From Nymphaea colorata (taxonomy: Eukaryota; Streptophyta; Magnoliopsida; Nymphaeales; Nymphaeaceae), in assembly GCF_008831285.2 (NCBI RefSeq), contig NC_045144.1, positions 18,739,716 through 18,803,715 on the forward strand: DNA of 64,000 nucleotides. The letters run 5' to 3'. A program made the translations under genes and the position numbers. The notes beneath the pieces were generated by a model. The model searched no databases. It saw nothing but the letters and a program-made list of their open reading frames with translations, and was not told where the DNA came from. The stretch's first letter is position 1; every line of letters starts with the position of its first letter. Positions 52,660 to 63,718 of the stretch are shown here, piece by piece.

Positions 52660-55161
52660 GAGCTTTAACTTGCTATTTAAACTTTTTATTTAGTTAATTG
52701 TATGCACATTACAAAAATTTGATTTAGGTATTATTTGTTGGTTTTTGAGCTCATAACCTCTCCTATTTACAACCAAGAACTCCTCACATTTACCGGATAA
52801 TCTTAGGCAAAATAATGTGTATGGTTTTGTTGATTTCTTTCCGAGAGGTAACTACAAAGATTTCGAATTAGTCATCTCAATCCTGAAGAATCAGAAAGGG
52901 ATGTGATAATTATCAAGAGGAAGTATTATACTTTAGCAAAAAATTATTGTGCAAGTTTGATGTAAGTAAACACAAAAGCAAAGTTCAAGATATGGCCTTT
53001 AGACATGTCATTTCAAAATTTGTCACTGAAGAAACTAGCTAGGCAAGATTGCCAGATCTTGGACATCAATATCGGATTAGGGTTTCCATAACGTTAATGG
53101 ATTGGATTCATTTACTGACCTAAATCCTATAGGATTCAGAATCTAAATCTATGTTCATAACTGAATCCAAATTCGAGTCAGGTATTGAACTGAGATTCGA
53201 TAGAAACTTGACCATATTACAATATAAATGTCAAAACTTATGCTAGCCAGATCCGGATTTGGCTTCTAGAAGGCGAGATCCAAATCCAATCATATATATA
53301 CATTCCGATTAGTCTACTTCGGTAAAGTTGAGGACGATCTATATTTGAACCAAATGCATGTCTAACTTTAATGGATATGGACCTGCGCTTCTGGTAAAGA
53401 TAATCAAAGGATTCAGATGAAGCAAAGCAGCATTGGCATCTGCAGTTGAATGCAAATGATGGAGACACCCAAGGGGGTTGGCATGACGGTCGGGGCATAG
53501 GTCGGTAGGTGGCTGGTTTCAATTTCTGATCTCTATGGCATCAACGCTCTGTGCTGCAAATGAGGGGTCACTGACAAGCTAAAGCATGACCGATGCGGCA
53601 CCATGGCCCGGGTGATCCCAGATTTTTTTTTTATATGTAAAAAATTAAATTTTTTTAGTTTGACTCGACTCGTCGCTCCTCTTGGCCCGACCCACGATGG
53701 TTTGGCTCACCCCTGAAAAAAATTCTACCTCCGCCCCCTGACTACAAGCCCATCATTCGATATCATCATATTAAACTCCAAATTTGAAATCTAGTTAGCT
53801 GATCTAATTGGAACAAAAGACTTAGCGGCAAAAAGATGTGCGCATCACCTGTAAATGTTTCATCGCAAATCAAACTGTAACGCAGATCTGAAACCAAATC
53901 CAACATGCAGGAACCGTCCGTAGTCCAAACTAGATCCAATTCTGAAAATCCATATGCGATCCAAAATGCACTCGGTTTCTATTTCAAGGATCCAAACTTG
54001 AAAGAACAGATCCAGCACCAGAAACCAGGATCAAAACCGCCAAGATTAGACCTCCATACAAATGTTGTCAATATAGTTTGCCAGCGTTTTTAAATTATTA
54101 TTCATATTAAAGAACAAGATACATCTTATAATATAATTTTATTTATATAGCAGCCTAGATTCAGAAGGGGTCATTTGGAACTACTGTTCATTCTGTTTTA
54201 CAAGGATACGATGTTTATCAGCTAATATGGGCAGATTAGAGACTTAAATAGATCGGATATACCCAATTGTGGATCCAGTTTCAATCCCATTTTGTGAAAG
54301 AATTTTGAATGTCAGATTCAGACTTGATTTGAATTTCAGATCTGTTTAGTAGGATTTGGTGAAGAAATCTCCATCAGGTTCCTAAATGGACTCGGATACA
54401 GTCCTTAGTTTTAAACTGAAATTCAAACCCAAGTCTGACTTTTCGGTATCTACTAAAAATCCGGTCCAACTATATAAAATATTATCTGAAATCAGATTTG
54501 AAAATAGGCTACGAAACTCCAAATCCAAATATAATTACATAGAATCCCAATAAATCGAGTTCTATAAAATCTGGATCGATCCAAATCCGAAGCATTTACA
54601 TCCGTAGGGTTGATATACAATGACATGGACAACTTTGTTCCATAAACAGGTAGAAACAGAGTTTCAAATGAAATAAACATCATTTTCTTGTCCTTGTAAA
54701 TTTTTACATAGGGTATTCGGATGCCTGCACCCATTTCTGGTGAGCCATGCAAACATGAGACAGTTTCCACTTTCCACACAGTTCTATCAAACCTGGCAGA
54801 ACGCCGGAACGAAGAAGCAATGGTGTTCTGTTCTTCGCTCCAATCTGTCATTGGAGGACTGTGATTGTGATGAAACTCATCAAGGTATTCTCAATGAAGT
54901 ATCAATCTAATGTACAGTTTCCATTTGTTTCAAGCAGAGAATGACAAAGAGAAAGAGAGACAAACTTCCTTTTGTTTTCATTTAATTGGCATGAAGCGAT
55001 CTAGGGATCACAATGCACAGGCAATATATACAGAAAAGCTTTCATTCTGAGCACTTTGTATTGAGAAAATGGAAGCAAAAGGCAACCCCCTTCTCCCCCC
55101 AGCGGAAATAATAGACTGGGAGGGTGAATCTGCGGCTCGAGCTCAGTGGGGGCATATAGCT
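49525..55161. other. Intergenic repeat-rich DNA, no gene seen
   Basis: About 49799-50035 has several related blocks of the ccatgaatcta/agatttataaaata kind found near 5080 and 42200. About 52208-52340 is a copy of the dispersed repeat (cagggccggtgctagaaatt, then tatataaaacaagtgaaatt). About 51170-51480, 53090-53340 and 53880-54600 are full of ggatccaaatcc/cagattcggat words from a decayed repeat. The ORF at 51964-52239 ends inside a repeat copy and is not trusted. The segment from about 54600 to 55161 includes the presumed 3' UTR of the GDPD gene. Confidence 0.5.
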
Positions 55162-58100
55162 TTACTGTACCAAGTTGGGAATCAATTTCAGTAAGAACGA
55201 TAAGGCCCCCTGAGAAAACTTGGGGTGACTCGCCACCTTCCCCTGCGACTGCGCCATCCCCTCTTCCTCTCCGGCGACGGCGCCCTGTGATTCCTCTCCG
55301 GCAGGCTTCACGAACTGTGAAACAGATTCTGCAATCTCCCCAACGAAATCCACAATCACGCCATCCACGTCCATCAAGTGCTGCATGTAGACGGCTTCCG
55401 ACACGTTGCTGCATTGCAGAATCCCATAGAAAGATTATCACCAAAAAACTGTGACATCCTCACCAGCTTCGTTGATCGACGAAGGACGCAACAAAGCTAT
55501 GACGTAGCGAGAGGATGAGAAAAGAAAAACAGAAAATTGTTGTCTGCGAGCGGGTTTGTGGCATGACAAGATTTGTTTGGAAACTTTTTGAATTGCTGCA
55601 TTGGAAACTTTTTGAACGGTTTCCAGTGACACAGAAGTCTAAAAGTTGAAATTGAAACTCCTAAAAATCTCTAAGGATGTAAAATTATTGTCTAAAAGAT
55701 TAAGGAAATGAAGAGTGTAACCATTTATGAAGTTTGTTCACTCTAAAATAAGTCAGTAATTTGATAAATAAGAAGTGAGCAAAATAGTTGGAAAAAAAAA
55801 AGAGTCGTGGTACCAGAACTTATATGGAATGATTTGAGTTAAGTCGTCCAATTCAAGAGGATCAGATTGAATTTTAAAAACAATATAAACAGACATCAAT
55901 TGGGTAGTCAAATTTTCAAGTGGAGGAACAACTCTCTGTGTTACAATGCAAACTACATAAAAATGGAATGGCTCTGATGGAGCTGCAGAAAGGAAAGATT
56001 GCTTACTTCAATTGGCCGTAGGTTAAAATTCCAAGATTGGCTTCTTTTATCTTGGGAATAGCAGCAGGATTCCGGAAGATGGCTTTAACTTCGGACACAA
56101 TCCCCTGCAGTCCTCCAGCAACGCATAGTTTAATGGCTTCCTCAAGAGAGTTTCTTCGGACGTCGTTATATATGTCAGACCCTCCATTTGTAAGGAAGAA
56201 GACCTGACCAAACGCGAGCAGAGTTTAGAACGCTTGACGAGCTAATTAGGCTAGCAATCTAGTGAAAAGAAGCATCCCAGGTATGGAATGGACTCTTCAT
56301 TGGTGTCCACGAGCTAATTAAATTAAGCCAATAGCCAAAATAACTTATCTAAAATGTAGCAAAAAATGATGAGAGAAACACTTACAGGGTAAGAGTTCTG
56401 TAATTTCCTGACTAACAGGGCTGCATCTGGTTGGAAACTTGAGAAGATTATCGATCTACCTTGTGAGTATTCAAACACAACCTGCAACAATTGACAAGGA
56501 AAGGTTTCTGATCAGGACACCCACGCATCCTAAACTACGCTGTATCAAGATAAGAATAGAAGAGGTTTCCAACAAAAGATGAGTTATTATTGACGTGCCT
56601 TCAGAATATTCTGTAGAGTCTTCAATAGCTCTTCTTCTGAATACGTCAAGCCATCGTCGAACTTGAGTTCGATGTTGAACCCCAAAGAGGATTCAACCTT
56701 CTGAAACGCTTCCTGAAGCGTGCAGAGAGCGTCGTCGTTTTCCACCTTCCAACTGAGGACCCTTCCGTCCGTTGATTTTCTTAACAGCGATTTTCCGACC
56801 TAATTTTCCATACCCATCAAAATTAGACCAAGTCCAAACACGCCAAAAGAGCAAGAGAAAGAAAAGATTCAGGGTTTACAATTGTGGGTTCTCTTTGGGG
56901 GCCGTAGCAGAGGAACTCCGCAAGCGTCAGTTCTGTGGTTCGCTTCTCCGATATGATTCCCTGCAGTTCACAGGAGTAAGACCAAGAGTTTGCAAGAGAG
57001 AGACTAGAGGGGAGGCGGAGGGGTGGGGAGGGAGAGAAACAGGGAAGCTTACCTCTTCTTCTGTGAGGATTAAGTTGTCGTGGAAAATTATGGGGCAGCC
57101 GTCTCTAGTTACCTGTACAATGAGAATCAGTTTTCCATCACCATTAATCCCAAAACAGAGGAATACAAAGGAACAAAAAAGAACATATAAACCAGAATCG
57201 ATCACTGTGATATCAACTTTGGAAGCACACAAGACAAACCCAGAAATGGTCTTTGTTAGAGGAACGAAGAAAATTCGAGCACAGAAGCCGCAGCCTCGAA
57301 GATCAAAGATGATACCGGAAAAGAATTAACAGAGTATTTTTAAGAGATGAAGAGACTACCAACAGGTCTGCTCCGACCAAGAACGAAACTCGATTCAACG
57401 TGAAAAGACAAGATTAATCATTTCGTATAAATCCAAAAATAGAATATGCCCAGGAACAGATATTCTCCGTTTTTCCAGCAAAACTTGTGAGAAGGCTCAA
57501 GAACTCCATAATTCTTTTTCTCCAACTTTGTTTACGGTTTTCTGAAATTCCTTTGATTGCAAGGAGCAAAAAAAAATGACAAGAAAATTTGTACTCTTTG
57601 TGTGAGAAAAACTTGAAACCATTCTTTTAACTTGCAGACTGCCAACAATATGACGATATTTGGGTACTTGCTTCTGGATTCGCCGCCCTTCCCTCCAGAG
57701 CCCAAAGGATACCAAATGTCATTTGTAATTACTCCGAGGGCAACTCGATAAATATGAGAGGAATCCTACTGAGAATATGATTGTTTCTCTTTAGGGCATT
57801 TGAGTCATTTTAGGAGCCCACAGTACGCGGAAAACCATGGGCGAAGAAAAGAATCGGCACGAATCGCCGAGTAATTCGGCACTAAGCAGCGCGGCCGAGA
57901 CCTCAGACACTGGCGCGAAGAGGCATAGAGAACGGACGCGGCGACCAGAAAGCGCCACCTGATCGGGGAAATTTTTTTGATTGGAAGGTGGTGAGAGAAC
58001 TCCGGCAAGCTACCTGAACGTCGAATTCCACGAACTCGACGCCGAGTTTTGCGGCGGTGTTGAAGGAGAGGAGCGAGTTCTCCTTGATCGCCTTCATCCT

Positions 58101-58950
58101 CCCGTCCGGCGAGGAGAGGGCGTTCATGCCGCTCCCCCGGTGGCCGATCACCATGAACTTCGGCGGCTTGAACGCGGTTCTCTGCTCCTCGGGTCCTGCT
58201 CATAGCCGGAAAGTCAGTTCTCAGATGCTTGTGTCAGAAAGCAATAAACAAGAAACAAAAACGAGAAACAGAATTGCAAGAAAACGATGCGAGGGAAGCA
58301 TAACTTCCGCGAAGTTAACGCGCCGGAAAAGACGATTCTCCCGGCAGCGAATCCGACAATGCCAGAGAAAAATAAGAGACATCATCCGGTCAATGAGTTA
58401 CTCGGCTTTCATCGAGAGGAAGTACGATACTAACAGACGAAGAACGTACATGACCGAAGAGACGTCGGTTCTTCATCCTTTAACTTTCAGAACCACGCCG
58501 GATAATCAATTTTTCGGCGACAGAACCAATCGACCATCTCCTCAGCAAGAGGAATGCACTAAAAACGAGAAAATAACCAGAAGAACCGATTCCTTTACCA
58601 ACGGCATTCTCCTCTACAGGAAGAAACCGTAGAAACAAAAATAGAACGTGACGCAGTTCACAAGACAACACCGTCCGGAATCTGACTTTTCCGGCAACGG
58701 AACAAAAAAAGAAGACACATAAAACCAGGACAGTTTCCTGCCACGTCCCGACAGAACTTCATCGTTCCAGCGGAGGGAAGCCGGATGCAAAGGCACACCC
58801 CGAAAAGACAAAAAGGAAGAGAAGCGGAGAGGGCCGCCGGGCGGGGAGCTCACCTTTGAGAAGTCGGCTGGAGGAGATAGCAAGCGCGGCGCTCTCCTGC
58901 ACCTGGTCGAGATTCGGGACGTCGGAGACGTGAACCGCCTTGAGCGCCAT
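55162..58950 (-). CDS. GDPD1: Glycerophosphodiester phosphodiesterase, GDPD1/2/3 type
   Basis: Eight exons (minus): 58854-58950, 58014-58195, 57053-57112, 56880-56960, 56599-56799, 56386-56481, 56007-56203, 55162-55408. They total 1161 nt, 386 aa, and phases close throughout. The enzyme hydrolyses glycerophosphodiesters such as glycerophosphocholine to glycerol-3-phosphate and an alcohol, a phosphate-recycling step in plants. The start MALKAVHVSDVPNLDQVQES is the plant GDPD1-3 signature. Catalytic residues of the TIM barrel are present: GHRGSG (His51, Arg52), VEFDVQ (Glu89, Asp91) and IIFHD (His104). Later blocks are ELTLAEFLCYGPQ, GFNIELKFDD, RSIIFSSFQPDAALLVRK, VFFLTNGGSDIY, GLQGIVSEVKAIFRNP and YMQHLMDVDGVIVDFV. 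The length matches Arabidopsis. Plastid location is known for AtGDPD1, but the N-terminus here is short and does not decide it. The symbol denotes the family; which paralogue is not known. Intron 5 uses a GC donor. Confidence 0.95.
56482..56598 (-). other. GC-AG intron (intron 5 of the GDPD gene)
   Basis: Exon 5 ends ...CTGAAG and the intron begins GCACGT; it ends TTGCAG before GTTGTGTTTGAATAC. Joining here gives NILK followed by VVFEYSQGR, matching the family. Using the nearest GT, four bases further on, leads to an in-frame TGA within four codons, and reading through meets TAA. So the GC donor is the only one that fits. Confidence 0.85.
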
Positions 58951-60501
58951 GACAGGTGCGAGGTGTCGGTGAAAAAGGCGGGACCGAGTCGATCCGGCAC
59001 AAAACCGAGTCGGCGGCCGAGAAGCTTGCGATCGGATGGCCGCTCCACCTGCTCGACGAGGAGAAGATTTATGGATGGTCGCAGACTCGCAGGGGGAGGA
59101 GTACTCAGAGAGAGACGGGAGAGGAAGGTGGAAGATGACGGACGGGAATATTCCGTCTGGCGCCGTTACTCTGGAAGATCCGTTCCGTCCTTGGCATATT
59201 CCCCGTACAACGACCACGCCCTCCGCCCATCCTTCTGGAAGGGGGAACCGCCGGAATGTTCCCTATGGATTCCTAACGGGAGCCGACGGAATGGAACGCC
59301 GTTAACCGCTCTCCTTCCGTGACCTCCCTATTTCTGATTCCCTCCCCTTAAATATCAATATTTCCAAACATTTTAGACAGGGAGAGGGAGCGGAATATCC
59401 AGAAATGATTCCGAAGACGCGCGGAATATCCGGATAAAACTGCGGGCTGTCCCCACCCGTTGTTCTCGATTCCTTTTTTTTGTCCGCTACCTGTTGTTGA
59501 CGCCAAATCCAGAAAATTCTCGCTCTCGGTTCCGCATCCTTTGGTTTAACCGTTTCGAGATCCAAATTTGTTTCAAATCCAAATCGCATTGCTATCAGAT
59601 CCGACATCCAACTCTATATTTTTGGCAATGAGAACCCCATCCAATTTCTGCGCCTTTTTTTTTTAAAAAGGAAAATGTCAAGAAGGGAAAAAGGCGCTGG
59701 TCGATTTTGACGTCGCCCGATCCAAATCGCCTCGTCAGATCCAAGAAGGCAATGAGTGGGAATGCGGTGGCAAAGAAGGGCGGGGATCAGACGTGTATCC
59801 TCGTCACCTTCTTGGCTTCGCTTGGCTTGCTTTGGTTTGGATTTCATAAAGCCGTCGGCCCTTTGCATGTGCGCTTTTAAAACATCGGGAAATCAAAAGT
59901 TTTTATATTCGTATATTATTTTTTTTCTTCATATTAAGTATTCAAGATATTTAAACAAAAATTTTATTTTTACTTTTTTTCATTTATCTGTTTGCAGATT
60001 GCCAAATTTATAATTGATCCAGTTGAATCAATTTGAATGCACTCTTTATTATATCCACCTTATTGGGGTTCACATGTTTAGATATGAAAAAAATCTATCT
60101 GCATTGTATTACCGAATACTAGACTCGACTCCCAAAATAGATGAATATTAGACAGGAGTCCTTAAAAAAACTTTGAACCAAAGGCAACTTTTGGAGATTC
60201 TTCAAATATACAAACTGTTCTTAATTTCTTAAGCATGCATATCAGACTCTTCTCAATTTCACATAGTTGTTGGGATTTGCCTTTGAAACATCTTAGTTGG
60301 GAGTCTTCATCAAACGACGTGCCATTTGACGCGGCAATGCATGCAAGGGCAAGAGAACTGTTCTTGACGGAATAAATTGTAAAGGAAAATGGAACTCATG
60401 ATCTTTGACTTTGAACTTTTTTTTCTTGTAAAATTCTTAATTTATTTTAAAAATTGTATTTCTTGAAAAAGTGATTATCCTCTCCCTCTCTCTCTTCCTT
60501 C

Positions 60502-60564
<63 letters not shown>

Positions 60565-60873
60565 AGAGAGAAGGAAGAGAGAGTGAAAAAGAGAGAAGAA
60601 GAATCCAAATCAGCTAACAACTGCTGTCGCTCTTATTTGGGAACTTGTGTGGCCCATTTGTAACAGAGAGAGGAGGAGAGAGAGACAAAGAGAGCTTGGA
60701 TTCCCATAGGAATCTGTCTACATACAACCATTATATTTTTTATTTAGGGAACTTCTTGGCCCATTTGGATTCCGATCAATGTAGGGAGATACTTTTTTTT
60801 TTTTCTCTCTTTTTTTTTTTCCTCTCTTTCACCTTCATCCCACCTCTCTTTTATTTGGGGTCGTGTCTGGAGG
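58951..60873. other. GDPD upstream region and intergenic DNA
   Basis: The first 350 bases upstream of the ATG are GC-rich and probably 5' leader and promoter; a weak TATA-like GATATTTAAGG lies on the minus strand near 59346-59356. Overlapping ORFs at 58930-59607 on both strands reflect GC content. Beyond 59880 the DNA is AT-rich with the microsatellite at 60484-60586. No gene seen. Confidence 0.5.
60484..60586. repeat. (TA)n microsatellite flanked by complementary CT- and GA-rich arms
   Basis: About 55 bp of TA (60507-60561) lies between ctctctcttccttctc on the left and gagaaggaagagagag on the right, which are exact reverse complements over 16 bases with small spacers. It resembles the perfect palindrome at 46942 but with non-simple arms. 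Confidence 0.85.
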
Positions 60874-61086
60874 TTGTGGCTCATTTCTTCTTGGTGGCGC
60901 ATTTGGGAGGAGCGCAACAACAAGATCTTCAGAGACACCTTCTCATCGTTGGAATCTGTGGCACGCCTTGTGCAGGAAGATGTCAACTTTGCTATTCGGC
61001 TACGACGCCGTCCTTCGTTTACTGCTAGGTTACTTTACTGTCCACTCTATCTTCACCTCTCTTATTATGTTTTATTGTGCTACTAA
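60874..61086 (+). pseudogene. LINE tail: C-terminal end of a non-LTR retrotransposon ORF
   Basis: The plus strand reads LWLISSWWRIWEERNNKIFR, then DTFSSLESVARLVQEDVNFA, then an unrelated-looking tail. The WxIWxERNxxIFR motif followed by a serine-rich linker and a short helix is what follows the zf-RVT zinc finger at the end of plant LINE polyproteins. No upstream RT domain is present, which fits a 5'-truncated insertion. Downstream lie T-rich and (TA) tracts. Confidence 0.7.
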
Positions 61087-62738
61087 CTTGTATATTCTCT
61101 TATATTTTGTTTCTGTAGTTTGTTTTTGTATTTAGGGGACTTCTTGTCCTTAAATTTTGTTATATATTTCCATTTTATCGACTCTCTCTCTCTTTATATA
61201 TATATGTAAAAGAATTCTCCACTTTCATATGCAACATGTTAGCAGTTGGTTAAAAGTTAAACTTGTCACTAAAAGCACCACGGTTTGTTCTTGATATCAC
61301 TTATATAGATACACATATATTAAAGAAGCTTAAGAAGGGTTGAATTTAATTTGAAAAGAGTCATAAAGCTTCTTGTTAAATCCCAACTTGATCATTTGAT
61401 GAAAAACATTTCTTGGGAAAACTTATTATTCTGTCATCCAAACGCTCCTAAATGGCATTTCGAAAGCAAAATCATTTTTTTACCTCTAAAAATTGGTTTT
61501 GATGTCTCATCCAAACACCCTCATAATGTTTATTCCTTGTCTAGAGCTTGGAAAACAAAACTAGGGAAAAGGAATGTAAAAAGCCTCAAATTGTATCCTT
61601 TGCGAAGTAAAAAGATTCCAAGATAATTTTCCCTGAACGAGCTGTCCTCACCATCCCATGATGCATGAACACATGCCAAAAGACGTGAAACTTGTCAATT
61701 TCGCGCCGGGTTGAATCGACGCAATGTTCGATGATGTGTCCCCTTAAACAAAAAAATATTTAAAATATACTTAAGATTAAAAAATGTAAAGATAATAAAT
61801 ATATATTTAGATTTACTTTTCTAAGAAAACAATTTTTTTTTAAAACTAATTAAGATAAGAAAATACAAAAATATTAAAGGTATATTTTAAAATAAGCATG
61901 TGACACTCTTAAATCAGTTTAGTTTGTCATTGACAACAGTAGAATTAGGAATTTTTTTATTGTAGGGATCAAACTATAGTTTCAAAATTTTAAATATAAT
62001 TTGTCAAAATTTTTATATAGGTTAAATGAAATTTTTTAACCTATATAATCTACCTTCATCACATATTATTATATAGTGCATACTTATGCAAAAAATCTTC
62101 AACATATTATTATAAAATGTTGGCAAAGTTTTATGAGAATCACATTCTCATTAAAATTCAAAAGCAGATGCTTATTAAGTGGAAAGTTTGGTATAAAGTC
62201 ACTTTGGCATTTTTTTTTTGTCATGGGCACGATGCTCAGTTGTCCACTAGAATTATAAAGTAATGTGGCCTTTGTCATTTTCTCTTTGTTATATTTAAAT
62301 CAAATCCAACTTTATCACTAAGCCTGAGCAACGGGTAGGCTCAATTAATTTTTTTAATTTTTAATTTTTTATTTAATAATAATATATGTTTTACTATTAT
62401 AAATATATTTATATTCAATAATCTTTATTTTATATTTTTTAAAAATGTTTTTTTATTTTAATAGGGTCGGACCTGTCCCGGGTTTTAGTATCGAGCCTAG
62501 ACTAGAGCTCGGATTTCAGGCGTCGGGCCGACCCTATCCCAGGTCTACCTATTGCTTCAAAATGAGACCCAAGGCCTCCGTCTATTCTCTTTGCTCTTGA
62601 GCTCGGCCCGAAGCCTAAATCTACCTATCGCTTCGATATAAGACCCAAAAAGCTCAATCTATTCTCTTTGCTCCCTCCTTTAGGCCAATATCATCCAATT
62701 AAAATTAAAAGCATCCAATTAAAATTAAAAGCACTATG
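61087..62738. other. Intergenic DNA, no gene seen
   Basis: About 61930-62050 is a copy of the dispersed repeat (tttcaaaattttaaatataat). About 62460-62680 has gggtcggacc/cgggccgaccc blocks and a degenerate duplication of ctacctatt/cgcttc...gacccaa...tctattctctttgctc. Two perfect 20-bp copies of catccaattaaaattaaaag lie at 62692-62731, next to the solo LTR. Confidence 0.5.
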
Positions 62739-63159
62739 TGTTCCCCTGCGTCTAGAGTTTGTAAAGTCCTTTGCTTTTGCTGTATTTGCTTTGCTTATGT
62801 TGAGTCTTGGTGTAAGCTAGTTTGTTCACTTATGTCGGAGTACCCTCCCAAAACGGCTCCCTAAGTGTGATATTGAGATTCCTTGTTTTGGATGGTCGGC
62901 ATCGAGAATTTTGTAAGCGGCTTCGGCCATCCTTGTAAGTAAAGTGTAATAGCTTACTTGCTTTCCCTCGTGATGTACTCTTCTATTTGAAGTGAAATAT
63001 ATTGCGAGTTTTCTTTCCACACTCTTTGTGCAAATTTGTGTTCTTTGTTTTCGAGAAAGCATTCAAGTGATCTGCGCCCACTTGAACGAAAGCGAAGGCT
63101 TGCGGCTAACTGGCGAGAGTTTGCCGCGCTGCACGGGTTGAAGGAGTCGGCCCGTGACA
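62739..63159. mobile_element. Solo LTR, 421 bp, with 5-bp target duplication CTATG
   Basis: The segment starts TGTTCCCCTG and ends GGCCCGTGACA, giving the canonical TG...CA (TGT...ACA) LTR ends. It is flanked by ctatg at 62734-62738 and ctatg at 63160-63164, a perfect 5-bp duplication. No internal retrotransposon region or partner LTR adjoins it, so it is best explained as a solo LTR left by LTR-LTR recombination. The transcription direction and family are not determined. The minus-strand ORFs here are incidental. Confidence 0.82.
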
Positions 63160-63164
63160 CTATG

Positions 63165-63670
63165 AATACTTGCATTAATAAAATTATGTCATGTACAAAG
63201 CAAATAAAATAAAAGATGCCACGTAACTTTTCTCGAACAATTTATTCCCTCAATTTAAAAAAGACTCAATTAGTGTGGAAGGAAAAATTTAAAGAACAAA
63301 TTAGGCTATCCAGTGTTTCATTTTAGCATTATTTATTTCTCTTGCAGGTGTGTCATAAAAAAAAAGAAATTATTCGAGTAAATAAGAAAAAATGTTATTT
63401 TATTGTATTCTAATTTCTACTGCACTTTAATTGAGAAAATAGTGAAGTTATTACATTGTTGCTTTTCTTTGTCTTAGTTTTTGAAATTGACTTGCTGCTA
63501 AAGAGTTGTTCTTGTTCGACATTTTAGATAATCTGTCGTCCAGTAGTTGGATTTGGACCTACCTGTTTTAATGATTCAGGATCGAAAATTGAGACCATAT
63601 CCGTCTATCTGATACTCGGAGGTTCGAAGGGTTTAACGGTTCAGGGTTTTAGAGAGAGAGAGAGAGAGAG
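63165..63670 (+). promoter_or_regulatory. Upstream region of the right-edge gene
   Basis: AT-rich DNA becoming more balanced after 63530, ending in a GA microsatellite (63650-63670) that runs directly into the ATG. It is probably promoter and 5' leader. No clear TATA box was chosen. Confidence 0.35.
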
Positions 63671-63718
63671 ATGGACTCTTCTTCGGTCGACTCGTCCGAG
63701 TTTCAGAGGTTCCTCGAG
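63671..63718 (+). CDS. Probable first exon of a small gene, possibly mitochondrial TIM8 chaperone
   Basis: ATG at 63671 opens MDSSSVDSSEFQRFLE. Plant TIM8 proteins start with MD, a short serine-rich stretch and a (E/L)-x-(R/Q)-FL(E/A) helix before their CX3C motifs. The open frame continues into a hydrophobic low-complexity run and a stop at 63796, so the exon should end near 63718, where the sequence is GAG|GCAAGC. That would be a GC donor, and the rest of the gene would lie beyond the window. Only 16 residues support this, so the identity is a guess; an unrelated short ORF is quite possible. Confidence 0.33.

Noticed and set aside
57805..59322. Long plus- and minus-strand ORFs around GDPD exons 1 and 2
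   Set aside because: They are GC-driven shadows of introns, leader and exon antisense; only the frame that continues the GDPD family is retained.
62826..63175. Minus-strand ORFs as a gene
   Set aside because: They lie within or overlap the solo LTR at 62739-63159, and no retrotransposon protein motif is present.
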